From Vibrio halioticoli NBRC 102217 (GTDB lineage: Bacteria > Pseudomonadota > Gammaproteobacteria > Enterobacterales > Vibrionaceae), in the NCBI RefSeq assembly GCF_000496695.1, contig NZ_BAUJ01000003.1:124001-188000 (forward strand): 64,000 nucleotides of DNA, in the 5' to 3' direction. Shown here one piece after another: positions 20,831 to 29,598 of the stretch (its first letter is position 1; each line of letters opens with the position of its first letter). The notes beneath the pieces were generated by a model. It saw only the letters and a program-made list of their open reading frames with translations, made no database searches and was not told the origin of the DNA. A program made the position numbers and the translations under genes.

Positions 20831-20847
20831 TTAGCAGAAGTTTTTAC

Positions 20848-20888
20848 TTGAAAAATTGGGTAGGTTCGAGTATATTCCTCGGCCTACC
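20848..20888 (+). promoter_or_regulatory. Alpha operon promoter inside a hairpin
   Basis: TTGAAA (20848-20853), 17-base spacer, TATATT (20871-20876). The -10 lies in the loop of an inverted repeat: GGTAGG (20859-20864) pairs with CCTACC (20883-20888) and CGAG (20867-20870) with CTCG (20878-20881). TTTTG follows, so the repeat may also terminate spc transcripts. Confidence 0.65.
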
Positions 20889-20892
20889 TTTT

Positions 20893-20977
20893 GCGTGCAA
20901 AAGAAGTAGTATGCCGCAGCGTATCCTAGACGGGCTCTGCTGCGGATAATTCTTTACATAAGTACTAGGAGTGAATA
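20893..20977 (+). promoter_or_regulatory. Alpha operon ribosome-binding pseudoknot (S4 operator)
   Basis: The leader contains CCGCAGC (20914-20920) pairing with GCTGCGG (20939-20945), enclosing GTATCCT...ACGGGCT, and ends TAGGAGTGAATAGTG. The GTATCCTNNN..ACGGGCT segment and the GGAGTG..ATAGTG start match the E. coli alpha mRNA, where S4 locks a pseudoknot that traps the 30S subunit. Confidence 0.78.
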
Positions 20978-21334
20978 GTGGCCCGTATAGCAGGCATTAA
21001 CATTCCTGATCATAAGCATGCTGTGATTGCATTAACTGCAATCTTCGGCATCGGTAAGACTCGTTCTCAAGCTATTTTAGCTGAAGTGGGTATTGCTGAA
21101 AATGTTAAGATCAGTGAACTAACTGAAGATCAGATCAATCAACTGCGTGATGGTGTAGCTAAATACACTGTAGAAGGTGATCTACGCCGTGAAGTATCAA
21201 TGAACATCAAGCGTCTTATGGACCTTGGCTGTTACCGTGGTCTTCGTCATCGTCGCAGTCTACCACTACGTGGACAGCGTACTAAAACCAACGCTCGCAC
21301 CCGTAAGGGTCCGCGTAAGCCGATCAAGAAATAG
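20978..21334 (+). CDS. rpsM: 30S ribosomal protein S13
   Basis: Head protein contacting the P-site tRNA and the intersubunit bridge; 118 residues, [22 protein letters not shown] start at 20978, as in E. coli, within the S4-controlled leader. Confidence 0.99.
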   Translation: MARIAGINIPDHKHAVIALTAIFGIGKTRSQAILAEVGIAENVKISELTEDQINQLRDGVAKYTVEGDLRREVSMNIKRLMDLGCYRGLRHRRSLPLRGQRTKTNARTRKGPRKPIKK

Positions 21335-21352
21335 TCGGAAGGGTAGAGTACA

Positions 21353-21742
21353 ATGGCAAAACAACCAACTCGCGCACGTAAACGCGTTCGCAAGCAAGTA
21401 GCTGATGGCGTAGCGCACATTCATGCTTCTTTCAACAACACAATCGTGACCATTACTGACCGTCAAGGTAACGCACTAGCTTGGGCTACTGCAGGTGGTT
21501 CAGGTTTCCGTGGTTCTCGTAAGTCAACTCCGTTCGCAGCTCAGGTTGCAGCAGAGCGCGCTGGCGAAATGGCTAAAGAATATGGCCTAAAGAACTTGGA
21601 AGTTATGGTTAAGGGCCCAGGTCCAGGTCGTGAGTCAACTATCCGTGCACTAAACGCTGCTGGATACCGCATCACTAACATCGTTGATGCAACTCCGATC
21701 CCTCATAACGGTTGTCGTCCACCTAAGAAACGTCGCGTTTAA
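21353..21742 (+). CDS. rpsK: 30S ribosomal protein S11
   Basis: Platform protein, 129 residues, with [25 protein letters not shown] and the conserved C-terminus [14 protein letters not shown]. Confidence 0.99.
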   Translation: MAKQPTRARKRVRKQVADGVAHIHASFNNTIVTITDRQGNALAWATAGGSGFRGSRKSTPFAAQVAAERAGEMAKEYGLKNLEVMVKGPGPGRESTIRALNAAGYRITNIVDATPIPHNGCRPPKKRRV

Positions 21743-21773
21743 GTTTCGTTTTTAGGAATATTGGAGAAAGAAC

Positions 21774-22394
21774 ATGGCTAGATATTTGGGTCCTAAGCTG
21801 AAGCTTAGCCGTCGTGAAGGTACTGACTTATTCCTTAAGTCTGGTGTCCGCGCGATCGATACCAAGTGTAAAATTGATAACGCACCAGGTGTACACGGCG
21901 CTCGTCGCGGTCGTCTATCTGAATATGGCGTTCAGCTTCGTGAGAAGCAAAAAGTTCGTCGTATCTACGGCGTTTTAGAAAAACAATTCCGTAACTACTA
22001 CAAAGAAGCTGCACGCCTTAAAGGCAACACAGGTGAAAACCTGCTTCAGCTTCTAGAAGGTCGTTTAGATAACGTAGTTTACCGCATGGGCTTTGGCGCA
22101 ACTCGCGCAGAAGCACGTCAACTAGTTAGCCACAAAGCTATCCTAGTTAACGGTAAAGTTGTTAACGTTCCTTCATTCAAAGTAGCGGCAAATGACGTTG
22201 TTTCAATTCGTGAGAAAGCTAAAACGCAATCTCGCATTAAAGCCGCTCTAGAAGTTGCTGAACAACGTGAAAAGTCAATTTGGATTGAAGTAGATGGCAG
22301 CAAAATGGAAGGCACATTCAAACGTTTACCAGAACGTTCTGATCTGTCTGCTGACATCAACGAACACCTGATCGTCGAACTTTACTCTAAGTAA
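21774..22394 (+). CDS. rpsD: 30S ribosomal protein S4
   Basis: 16S rRNA assembly initiator and autogenous repressor of the alpha operon; 206 residues. The S4 RNA-binding domain is at about 95-155 ([33 protein letters not shown]). Confidence 0.99.
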   Translation: MARYLGPKLKLSRREGTDLFLKSGVRAIDTKCKIDNAPGVHGARRGRLSEYGVQLREKQKVRRIYGVLEKQFRNYYKEAARLKGNTGENLLQLLEGRLDNVVYRMGFGATRAEARQLVSHKAILVNGKVVNVPSFKVAANDVVSIREKAKTQSRIKAALEVAEQREKSIWIEVDGSKMEGTFKRLPERSDLSADINEHLIVELYSK

Positions 22395-22418
22395 GGTTTA
22401 AACTAAAGAGAGGACACA

Positions 22419-23411
22419 ATGCAGGGTTCTGTAACAGAATTTCTTAAGCCACGTCTTGTTGATATCGAACAGATCAATACGACACACGCAAAAGTAACTC
22501 TTGAGCCATTAGAGCGTGGTTTTGGCCATACTCTTGGTAATGCACTTCGCCGTATTCTTTTATCTTCTATGCCGGGTTGTGCCGTAACAGAAGTTGAGAT
22601 TGAAGGTGTGCTACACGAATACAGCACTAAAGAAGGCGTTCAAGAAGACATTCTTGAAATCCTACTGAACCTTAAAGGTTTGGCTGTACGCGTAGCGGAA
22701 GGCAAAGATGACGTGTTTATTACACTGAACAAATCAGGCTCAGGCCCTGTGGTTGCAGGTGACATCACCCACGATGGTGATGTAGAGATCGCTAACCCAG
22801 AGCACGTTATTTGTCATCTAACCGATGACAACGCTGATATCGCTATGCGTATCAAAGTTGAACGTGGTCGTGGTTATGTTCCAGCTTCATCTCGCATCCA
22901 TACTGAAGAAGATGAGCGCCCAATCGGTCGTCTACTTGTTGACGCAACTTACAGCCCAGTAGACAAAATTGCCTACGCTGTAGAAGCGGCACGTGTAGAA
23001 CAACGTACTGACTTGGATAAGCTTGTTATCGATATGGAAACGAATGGCACTCTTGAGCCAGAAGAGGCAATCCGTCGTGCAGCAACTATACTTGCTGAAC
23101 AATTGGATGCTTTCGTAGATCTTCGTGATGTACGTGTTCAAGAACCAATCGAAGAGAAGCCGGAGTTCGATCCTATCCTACTTCGTCCTGTAGACGATCT
23201 TGAGCTAACAGTTCGCTCTGCAAACTGTCTAAAAGCAGAAGCGATTCACTACATCGGTGATCTTGTTCAGCGTACTGAAGTAGAGCTTCTTAAAACCCCT
23301 AGCCTTGGTAAGAAATCACTTACTGAGATTAAGGACGTGCTTGCTTCTCGCGGCTTGTCTCTAGGCATGCGCCTAGAAAACTGGCCACCAGCGTCAATCG
23401 CTGAAGATTAA
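22419..23411 (+). CDS. rpoA: RNA polymerase subunit alpha
   Basis: 330 residues. The N-terminal dimerisation domain includes [20 protein letters not shown]; the C-terminal domain (about 250-325) has [20 protein letters not shown], containing the Arg equivalent to R265 that binds UP elements. Ribosome site AGAGAGGA. Confidence 0.99.
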   Translation: MQGSVTEFLKPRLVDIEQINTTHAKVTLEPLERGFGHTLGNALRRILLSSMPGCAVTEVEIEGVLHEYSTKEGVQEDILEILLNLKGLAVRVAEGKDDVFITLNKSGSGPVVAGDITHDGDVEIANPEHVICHLTDDNADIAMRIKVERGRGYVPASSRIHTEEDERPIGRLLVDATYSPVDKIAYAVEAARVEQRTDLDKLVIDMETNGTLEPEEAIRRAATILAEQLDAFVDLRDVRVQEPIEEKPEFDPILLRPVDDLELTVRSANCLKAEAIHYIGDLVQRTEVELLKTPSLGKKSLTEIKDVLASRGLSLGMRLENWPPASIAED

Positions 23412-23437
23412 CCGATATTAGTTAGAAGGATTAGGTC

Positions 23438-23818
23438 ATGCGCCATCGTAAGAGTGGTCGTCAACTCAACCGCAACAGCTCACATCGCAAAGCGATGTTC
23501 AGCAATATGGCTAGCTCTCTTGTACGTCATGAAGTTATCAAGACTACATTGCCAAAAGCAAAAGAGCTACGTCGCGTAGTTGAGCCTTTGATTACATTAG
23601 CTAAGACTGACAGTGTTGCTAACCGTCGTCTTGCATTTGCTCGCACTCGTGATAACGAAGTTGTGGCAAAACTATTTAACGAACTAGGTCCACGTTTTGC
23701 TGCCCGTCAAGGCGGTTACACTCGTATCCTAAAAGCTGGTTTCCGTACTGGCGATAAAGCACCAATGGCATTCATTGAGCTTGTAGATCGTCCAGTTGCT
23801 GAAGAAGCTGCTGAGTAA
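23438..23818 (+). CDS. rplQ: 50S ribosomal protein L17
   Basis: 126 residues, [20 protein letters not shown], ending [11 protein letters not shown]. Last gene of the alpha operon. Confidence 0.99.
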   Translation: MRHRKSGRQLNRNSSHRKAMFSNMASSLVRHEVIKTTLPKAKELRRVVEPLITLAKTDSVANRRLAFARTRDNEVVAKLFNELGPRFAARQGGYTRILKAGFRTGDKAPMAFIELVDRPVAEEAAE

Positions 23819-23834
23819 TAGTTCAGTTAGAACT

Positions 23835-23866
23835 AAAAAGCCGAGCATTTATGCTCGGCTTTTTTG
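23835..23866 (+). terminator. Rho-independent terminator of the alpha operon (likely bidirectional)
   Basis: AAAAAGCCGAGCAT pairs with ATGCTCGGCTTTTT. The A run before and T run after mean it could also stop reverse transcripts from the DUF2780 gene. Confidence 0.93.
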
Positions 23867-23917
23867 TATCTGCTATTTGGCTATTCGATAAATTTTATCT
23901 TCACGCTGCTTTATCAA

Positions 23918-24409
23918 CTATCCCCATAAACTCGACAACGAACCTAATAAGCCACTACTGGCACCTTCAGAAGTCAGGTATTGCAAAATAACCGGTGCAA
24001 ACTGAGATACTAATGAAGGATCAAGCCCTAAACTTTCAAAGGTACTCTTCACCGAATCCATATTGGTGATCATTGAGGTCAATCCGGTAGATCCTGTAAA
24101 GCTACTTAGCCCCGGAATAAGCGAGCTTAACTCACTGGCATTATCATCAGATAGCTGAGTTTGAGCTAAAGATAATAGTGCGCCGGCACCACCTGCCGCT
24201 TGTGTTGGCGTGACGTCCAGTTGGCTACTCAGTAGATCTGTAAGTGGTGTGCTTTGCGCTGAGTTTAGCTGTTGCGAGATTTGTCCGGTAAGCGCAGACA
24301 TGTCAGTTTTCTTATCTTCATCGTCATCTGAGCCAAAGCCAAAGAATGCATAACTTGGCGTACTTAGCACCAAAGCGCTGATTAAGGTTGATACAGCTAT
24401 TCCCTTCAT
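23918..24409 (-). CDS. DUF2780 (VcgC/VcgE-type) secreted protein
   Basis: Unknown function. 163 residues from the ATG at 24409, chosen because GAGGGATTGG lies just upstream; a TTG two codons earlier is less likely. Signal peptide (about 1-21, ending PSYA), then an acidic patch DDDEDKK and a low-complexity Ser/Leu/Gly/Gln-rich body without cysteines. The repeated pattern GGAGALLSLAQTQL...LSSLIPGL... is what I associate with DUF2780, first named in Vibrio cholerae. A periplasmic or secreted location follows from the signal peptide. Confidence 0.72.
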   Translation of the reverse strand: MKGIAVSTLISALVLSTPSYAFFGFGSDDDEDKKTDMSALTGQISQQLNSAQSTPLTDLLSSQLDVTPTQAAGGAGALLSLAQTQLSDDNASELSSLIPGLSSFTGSTGLTSMITNMDSVKSTFESLGLDPSLVSQFAPVILQYLTSEGASSGLLGSLSSLWG

Positions 24410-24498
24410 TTCCAATCCCTCGTAATTTAAAGTTCTTCATACTGATATGAATTGCTTTAAGTCTAGGAAAGGATTGATAGCTTTGCTCGGAACTGGCA

Positions 24499-24523
24499 AT
24501 AAAAAACGGCGCCTAAGCGCCGT
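24499..24523 (-). terminator. Rho-independent terminator after the sulfhydrylase gene
   Basis: ACGGCGC (24506-24512) pairs with GCGCCGT (24517-24523). On the reverse strand the stem is followed by TTTTTT. Confidence 0.9.
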
Positions 24524-24552
24524 CGTATCATTAGTTGAAAACCAATTCGTGG

Positions 24553-25821
24553 TTATTGATTCAATGCTTGCTCAAGATCGGCAAGAATATCGTCAATGTG
24601 CTCAATGCCAACCGACAAGCGAATCATTTCAGGCGCTACGCCCGCATTCTTCTGCTCTTGCTCAGTTAATTGGCGGTGAGTGGTGGAAGCCGGATGACAG
24701 GCTAATGACTTAGCATCACCAATGTTTACTAAGCGTTTAAATATTTGTAGCGCATCATAAAACTTCACCCCAGCTTCGTAGCCGTCTTTTAAGCCAAACG
24801 AAAGGATGCTAGATGGCTTACCTTGCATATATTTTTGTGCGAGTTCATAGAAAGGTGAGTCAGGTAGGCCTGCATAGCTCACCCAGCTAACTTTTGGATG
24901 GTTTTGCAAGTAGGTAGCCACCTTAATCGCATTCTCACAGTGACGCTCCATACGCAGTGATAAGGTTTCTAGACCTTGCATCAACATGAAGGCATTCATT
25001 GGTGATAATGCTGAACCGGTATTACGCAAAGGTACTGTGCGTGCACGGCCGATGAATGCAGCTTCACCAAAGGCTTCAGCATATACTACGCCATGGTAAG
25101 AAGGTTCCGGCTGATTCAATACAGCGAAACGTTCTTTGTGCTCTGCCCAAGGGAATTTACCTGAGTCGATGATCATGCCGCCTAAAGTTGTACCATGTCC
25201 GCCTACATATTTAGTCAGCGAGTGCACTACGATATCAGCGCCGTATTGGATTGGCTTACATACTGCGGGTGTGGCAACGGTATTATCCACAATGACAGGT
25301 ACGCCTTTGGCGTGTGCGGCAGTGGCGATGCCTTCGATATCCACAATATTACCGGCAGGGTTACCGATAGATTCGCAATATACCGCTTTCGTTTTGTCAT
25401 CAATTAACGCAGCCAGTGTCTCAGGCTTATCGTCAGCGGCAAATTTTACTTGGATACCTAAGCTTGGGAACATATGAGCAAACAGGGTGTAAGTGCCGCC
25501 GTATAGCTGAGGTGTCGAAACAATATTGTCACCCGCTTGCGCGAGGGTAAGCACCGCGTAGTGGATTGCAGAGCTGCCTGCACTTACCGCTAGACCTGCA
25601 ATACCGCCTTCCAGGGCCGCCATACGCTTTTCTAATACATCATTGGTTGGGTTCATGATACGAGTGTAGATATTACCAGGAACGGCTAAATCAAATAAAT
25701 CAGCGCCATGTTGAGCATCGTCAAATTCATAGGCGACAGTTTGATAGATTGGAGTGGCACATGATTTAGTGGTTGGGTCCGTTTCATAGCCATGATGTAT
25801 TGCAAGAGTTTCGTCTTTCAT
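24553..25821 (-). CDS. metY: O-acetylhomoserine aminocarboxypropyltransferase / sulfhydrylase
   Basis: PLP enzyme of the Cys/Met metabolism family, 422 residues. Members form homocysteine from O-acetyl- or O-succinylhomoserine and sulfide, bypassing cystathionine. The PLP lysine is K204 in VVHSLTKYVGGHG; the phosphate-binding SAGSSAIHYA and the VDNTVATP segment are present, and the C-terminus RLSVGIEHIDDILADLEQAL is typical. Acyl-group preference cannot be read from sequence. It stands alone with its own terminator; I could not identify a clear MetJ box upstream. Confidence 0.88.
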   Translation of the reverse strand: MKDETLAIHHGYETDPTTKSCATPIYQTVAYEFDDAQHGADLFDLAVPGNIYTRIMNPTNDVLEKRMAALEGGIAGLAVSAGSSAIHYAVLTLAQAGDNIVSTPQLYGGTYTLFAHMFPSLGIQVKFAADDKPETLAALIDDKTKAVYCESIGNPAGNIVDIEGIATAAHAKGVPVIVDNTVATPAVCKPIQYGADIVVHSLTKYVGGHGTTLGGMIIDSGKFPWAEHKERFAVLNQPEPSYHGVVYAEAFGEAAFIGRARTVPLRNTGSALSPMNAFMLMQGLETLSLRMERHCENAIKVATYLQNHPKVSWVSYAGLPDSPFYELAQKYMQGKPSSILSFGLKDGYEAGVKFYDALQIFKRLVNIGDAKSLACHPASTTHRQLTEQEQKNAGVAPEMIRLSVGIEHIDDILADLEQALNQ

Positions 25822-25923
25822 TGGTTCTTCCTGTCCTTGTGAGCGAAATTAGAATTAAGATGCCATGTTTTACTATGGGTTCGCAAGGGCAGAGATAACA
25901 AGTTTTTGATATTAAGCAGATAT

Positions 25924-25956
25924 AAAAAAAGGCTTTCTCCGAAGAAAAAGCCTTTA
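25924..25956 (-). terminator. Rho-independent terminator after fklB
   Basis: AAAGGCTTT (25928-25936) and AAAGCCTTT (25947-25955) form the stem; read on the reverse strand it has a TTCG tetraloop and is followed by a run of T. Confidence 0.92.
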
Positions 25957-25978
25957 TAAAACAATAGCTATGCGAGAA

Positions 25979-26599
25979 TTACAGGATGTCCAGTAGTTCT
26001 ACTTCAAATACTAGAGCTGCGAACGGAGGGATTGCAGCGCCAGCGCCACGCTCACCGTATGCAAGATCTTGTGGGATGTACAGTTTCCACTTAGAACCAA
26101 CAGGCATTAGTTGCAGTGCTTCAACCCAGCCTTTGATAACGCCAGTTACAGGGAACTCAGCTGGTTGACCGCGAGATACAGAGCTGTCAAATACAGTTCC
26201 GTCAGTTAGCTCACCGTGGTAGTGAACACGTACTTGTGCTTCAGATGTTGGAACTTCACCAGTACCTTCAGTCAGTACTTCGTATTGAAGACCAGACTCA
26301 AGAACAGTCACTTCTGAACGAAGAGCGTTGTCAGCTAGGAATGCTTCGCCATCAGCAGCAGCAACTTTAGCTTGTTCAGCACGTGCAGCTTCTACGCGAG
26401 TGTGAAGTTCTTGAAGAGCGTTGTTGATTTCATCAACTTCGATTGCTGGCATGCCGCCAGTCAATGCTGTTGCGATACCTGCCGCGATTGCGTCAACGTT
26501 TAGGCCTTCAAGACCACTGCCAGCCAGTTGCTGACCCATTTGTAGACCGATACCGTAGCTAGCTTTTTGCTCTACAGTTTCTAATTGAACTTCAGACAT
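25979..26599 (-). CDS. fklB: FKBP-type peptidyl-prolyl isomerase FklB
   Basis: Prolyl isomerase of the FkpA/Mip class without a signal peptide, 206 residues, the same length as E. coli FklB. Start at 26599 ([18 protein letters not shown]), with AGAGAGAC upstream; an upstream in-frame start would add an unmatched extension. N-terminal helical dimerisation region (about 1-85), then FKBP domain ([61 protein letters not shown]). Divergent from ytfB, as in E. coli. Confidence 0.93.
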   Translation of the reverse strand: MSEVQLETVEQKASYGIGLQMGQQLAGSGLEGLNVDAIAAGIATALTGGMPAIEVDEINNALQELHTRVEAARAEQAKVAAADGEAFLADNALRSEVTVLESGLQYEVLTEGTGEVPTSEAQVRVHYHGELTDGTVFDSSVSRGQPAEFPVTGVIKGWVEALQLMPVGSKWKLYIPQDLAYGERGAGAAIPPFAALVFEVELLDIL

Positions 26600-26886
26600 A
26601 GTTGTCTCTCTCAGTTTTTGATATAAAGGCGCAAGCATACCAGTTCTGATTGAAGTTGAAAATTGTTGCTAAGGTCTGATATTCGATAGTGGTCAAATAA
26701 TGTAGAAAAATTAAACCTAGGCCTAAATTTTGCTCTCAAATTGGTTAATTAAGCCTACTACTCGGTCAAATTAGTGCTCATTTGCAGTTAATTGTGTTTA
26801 ATTATCTTTCACTGAGACCGAGGGTGTGTTCATTGCACTGTTTTTTTTATATCCTGATAGAAATGGATAAGTCGGAGTGATATAGG

Positions 26887-27471
26887 ATGAATCGACGTAC
26901 CCGCTCTAAGACACATACAGAAATGTTGACAGACAAGTGGAACCAAATAGAGTGGATGGCGCTACCTTCAAAGATAAAACAAGGGGTTACAGCTTTCCCT
27001 AAGTGGCATCGACGTGCGCTAATGATACTGGTACCTGTCACCTTAATACTCATTATTATGCCCGAACCTAAAGTCTCGGTTGATAAAGAAGTGAGCACGC
27101 CTGCCAATCAAAGAGTTTCTGTGCCTATTAATACTCGAGGTTTAAGTGAGCAAGGCACAAACACTGTGATTGCCTCTGGTTCTGAAACGAGTAGTCAAGA
27201 TTCGGTGAATGGGCAGTGGATTGAGTACACAGTAAAATCCGGAGATACGTTAGCGAATGTATTTCGTAACAACGATCTATCGATGACCGATCTCAATGCC
27301 CTTGCTAAAATTGAAGGCGTAGACAAACCACTGAGCCAAATCAAGCAAGGTCAATTGGTTCGTTTTAAACGCGATGTGAACGGACGTTTAGATATTCTGC
27401 AACTAGAAAGCTCTGAAGAGTCGGTCATGTTTTTCCGCCTTTCAAATGGTGGCTTTGGTCGCAGTAAATAA
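26887..27471 (+). CDS. ytfB: OapA/YtfB family LysM-like cell-envelope protein
   Basis: 194 residues: a basic cytosolic N-terminus with HRRALM just before one membrane helix (about 45-58), a low-complexity periplasmic linker, and a C-terminal OapA/LysM-like domain (WIEYTVKSGDTLANVFRNNDLSMTDLNALAKIEG) expected to bind glycans. E. coli YtfB has the same layout and is linked to cell division; the Haemophilus relative is opacity-associated protein A. GGAG ribosome site. Confidence 0.85.
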   Translation: MNRRTRSKTHTEMLTDKWNQIEWMALPSKIKQGVTAFPKWHRRALMILVPVTLILIIMPEPKVSVDKEVSTPANQRVSVPINTRGLSEQGTNTVIASGSETSSQDSVNGQWIEYTVKSGDTLANVFRNNDLSMTDLNALAKIEGVDKPLSQIKQGQLVRFKRDVNGRLDILQLESSEESVMFFRLSNGGFGRSK

Positions 27472-27474
27472 ACG

Positions 27475-27930
27475 CTATATTGCCTCTCGGCGCATGTCTA
27501 TATGAGGAATCCCATCTTCCAGATAAGGTTTTGAGAATGCCTCAAAACCATGTCTTTGATAGAAAGCTTGTAAATGAGCTTGCGCACCAATCTCAATAGC
27601 TTGATTGGGCCATAGTCGCTGACATTCTGTTACCGCTTTTTCCATCAACTGGTGACCCAGATTGAGCTTTCGCGCTGTAGCGCTGACCACCACGCGCCCT
27701 ATACTCACAGTAGGATATGAAATCCCCGCAGGAATTAAGCGAGCCACCGCAAGTACCTCATTATCTTGTAAAGCGATTAAATGCTTAACCCCTTGTGCAT
27801 GATCTTTATTATCCAGTTCTGGATAAGCACAATCTTGTTCTACTACGAATACATCCACCCGCAGTTTAAGAATTTGATAAAGAAGGTGATTGTCGATTTC
27901 ATCGAATGCGAGTAGTTGCCAATCGAGCAT
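27475..27930 (-). CDS. elaA: GNAT family N-acetyltransferase ElaA
   Basis: 151 residues with the GNAT fold: LRVDVFVVEQDCAYPELDNKD near the N-terminus, the acetyl-CoA loop in SIGRVVVSATARKLNLGHQLMEKA (about 96-120), and HLQAFYQRHGFEAFSKPYLEDGIPHIDM at the end, all as in ElaA. Substrate unknown. Convergent with ytfB, three bases apart. Confidence 0.9.
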   Translation of the reverse strand: MLDWQLLAFDEIDNHLLYQILKLRVDVFVVEQDCAYPELDNKDHAQGVKHLIALQDNEVLAVARLIPAGISYPTVSIGRVVVSATARKLNLGHQLMEKAVTECQRLWPNQAIEIGAQAHLQAFYQRHGFEAFSKPYLEDGIPHIDMRREAI

Positions 27931-28170
27931 GAGCAGAAGTACCAGTGTCAGTAGAGATTAAGAACAATAGGTTAGCATAAGTAAATGTTGCTGTACTGAG
28001 CGGTATAGATGAGTGGTAACCAACTTAAGCTGAACAATGAGTCATTCTTAATATCCTAAGTCATCAGTTTGTTTTTAAGTCGATTAAGGAATAACAGATA
28101 CAAATATAGAATTTCCAGTTATAAACTGTACACGGCATAATCATTTCACTCTTATAACAAGGATGTGATT

Positions 28171-29019
28171 ATGCTCGACACTGTTGTTCCTATTAGCCCT
28201 CGCACTGCGATTGATTCAAAGCTGCCTTATACCGCACTACAACCAGGACAAGTGGCACTTGTTGGCGCAGGACCGGGTGATCCTGAGCTTTTGACCATCA
28301 AAGCATTGAACATGCTAAGACAAGCAGAAGTGATTCTGTATGACTACCTAGTGTCGGATGAGATCTTATCTTTGGTATCAGCCGATGCGATTTTGGTTTG
28401 TGTGGGCAAACGAGCAGGAGCGCACAGCGTCCCTCAGCATAAAACCAATCAGCTGTTAGTGGACTTTGCTAAACAAGGCTACCGAGTCGTGAGAATTAAA
28501 GGTGGCGATCCCTTCATATTTGGTCGTGGTGCAGAAGAGTTGGAAGTATTGGTGGATAATGGAGTTAGCTTTCAAGTTATCCCTGGCATTACCGCAGCAT
28601 CTGGCGCGACAGCGTATGCTGGAATACCGCTGACACATCGAGATTATGCTCAGACGGCAATGTTTGTGACTGGGCATTTAAAAGATGAAGATTCGTCAGT
28701 AGATTGGTCGACCTTAGCGCGTAAAAATCAAACTCTGGTTATTTATATGGGTTTAATGAAGTCGAGCATTATCGAGCAGCAACTCACCCAGTATGGACGC
28801 GCGGCAGACACACCGATAGCGATTATTGAGCGCGGAACTCAAGCAGCACAAAAGGTCATTTATGGCAATCTATCGCAATTGAGTGAGCTATCTAAACACG
28901 CGGCATCTCCAGCCTTAATCGTAGTGGGAGAGGTGGTTGCTTTAGGTAAAAAACTAGCGTGGTTTGATACCGATGGCGTGCAAACAGAGCAGGCTCACGC
29001 TCAAGTAAAAGTAAAGTAA
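28171..29019 (+). CDS. cobA: Uroporphyrinogen-III C-methyltransferase (siroheme branch)
   Basis: SAM-dependent enzyme that makes precorrin-2 for siroheme (sulfite and nitrite reductases) or cobalamin. 282 residues from ATG 28171, preceded by AAGGAT; a GTG two codons upstream is less likely. SAM loop VGAGPGDPELLTIKA (about 31-45), then VVRIKGGDPFIFGRGAEE and VIPGITAASGATAYAGIPLTHR. It lacks the CysG dehydrogenase/ferrochelatase half, so those steps need another gene. A weak -10 CATAAT at 28136-28141 lacks a good -35, which would fit activator-dependent expression. Confidence 0.92.
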   Translation: MLDTVVPISPRTAIDSKLPYTALQPGQVALVGAGPGDPELLTIKALNMLRQAEVILYDYLVSDEILSLVSADAILVCVGKRAGAHSVPQHKTNQLLVDFAKQGYRVVRIKGGDPFIFGRGAEELEVLVDNGVSFQVIPGITAASGATAYAGIPLTHRDYAQTAMFVTGHLKDEDSSVDWSTLARKNQTLVIYMGLMKSSIIEQQLTQYGRAADTPIAIIERGTQAAQKVIYGNLSQLSELSKHAASPALIVVGEVVALGKKLAWFDTDGVQTEQAHAQVKVK

Positions 29020-29027
29020 ATTAAACA

Positions 29028-29060
29028 TAAAAAGCCATACATAGACCCTCTATGTATGGC
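29028..29060 (-). terminator. Rho-independent terminator after zrgD
   Basis: GCCATACATAG (29034-29044) pairs perfectly with CTATGTATGGC (29050-29060); the reverse strand continues TTTTTAT. It also lies just behind cobA and may block forward read-through. Confidence 0.88.
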
Positions 29061-29096
29061 TCATCTTCCATTTTATCGCACTGTTATGTTAATCAC

Positions 29097-29588
29097 TTAA
29101 TCATCATACGGTTCCAGCGATGTCCCGTTTAGCAGGTAGCCAGTTTCGGCCAGTTCATGCTCGACGGTTTGCGCTTTTAGCTCACCGACCACATACACCA
29201 CATCCCACAATTCTTGTACTGGCGCACCACTTGGGAATTTCACATAGATGATTTGGTTTGGTGGCGGTGGCGGAACGTGAATACAAGCACCAAAGTAAGG
29301 GACTAAAAGAAACTCAGTCACGTTATTCGCATCGCCTTCCAGTGGAATAACAAAGCCTGGGATTTTTACTTGGCTGCCATCAAGTTCGGTACGCACAGAA
29401 CCAATTTTAGCTTGCGGTGCTGCGCCACCATCGTGTGATGAAGGCATCGGCATTTGTTGTTGATCAAATTGGGCGCGTTCACTTTCAGGAATCAGATCAA
29501 TCCAATTCAGCTCTAGTGGTTCAGCGTGGGCTAACAGTGATGACAGGGTTAGTGCCAACATAAAAAAACATTGTGTGAGCTTTTTCAT
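29097..29588 (-). CDS. zrgD: DUF3299 periplasmic protein, ZrgD-like
   Basis: 163 residues with signal peptide (about 1-22, ending AHA). Body matches DUF3299: VKIPGFVIPLEGDANNVTEFLLVPYFGACIHVPPPPPNQIIYV. The C102-x-H104 pair followed by five prolines (106-110) is the conserved core and could be a metal or partner site. It follows the permease by 10 bases, so it is the last gene of the ABC cluster. In Vibrio cholerae a protein of this kind belongs to the zinc-regulated zrg genes; the symbol is given by context. Molecular role unknown. Confidence 0.75.
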   Translation of the reverse strand: MKKLTQCFFMLALTLSSLLAHAEPLELNWIDLIPESERAQFDQQQMPMPSSHDGGAAPQAKIGSVRTELDGSQVKIPGFVIPLEGDANNVTEFLLVPYFGACIHVPPPPPNQIIYVKFPSGAPVQELWDVVYVVGELKAQTVEHELAETGYLLNGTSLEPYDD

Positions 29589-29598
29589 TGATAGTCTC

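Noticed and set aside
24447..24713. Forward 88-codon open frame after the DUF2780 gene
   Set aside because: It runs through a terminator stem and into the sulfhydrylase gene on the other strand.
26847..27107. Reverse 86-codon open frame opposite ytfB
   Set aside because: Overlaps the supported YtfB/OapA gene and lacks a ribosome site.
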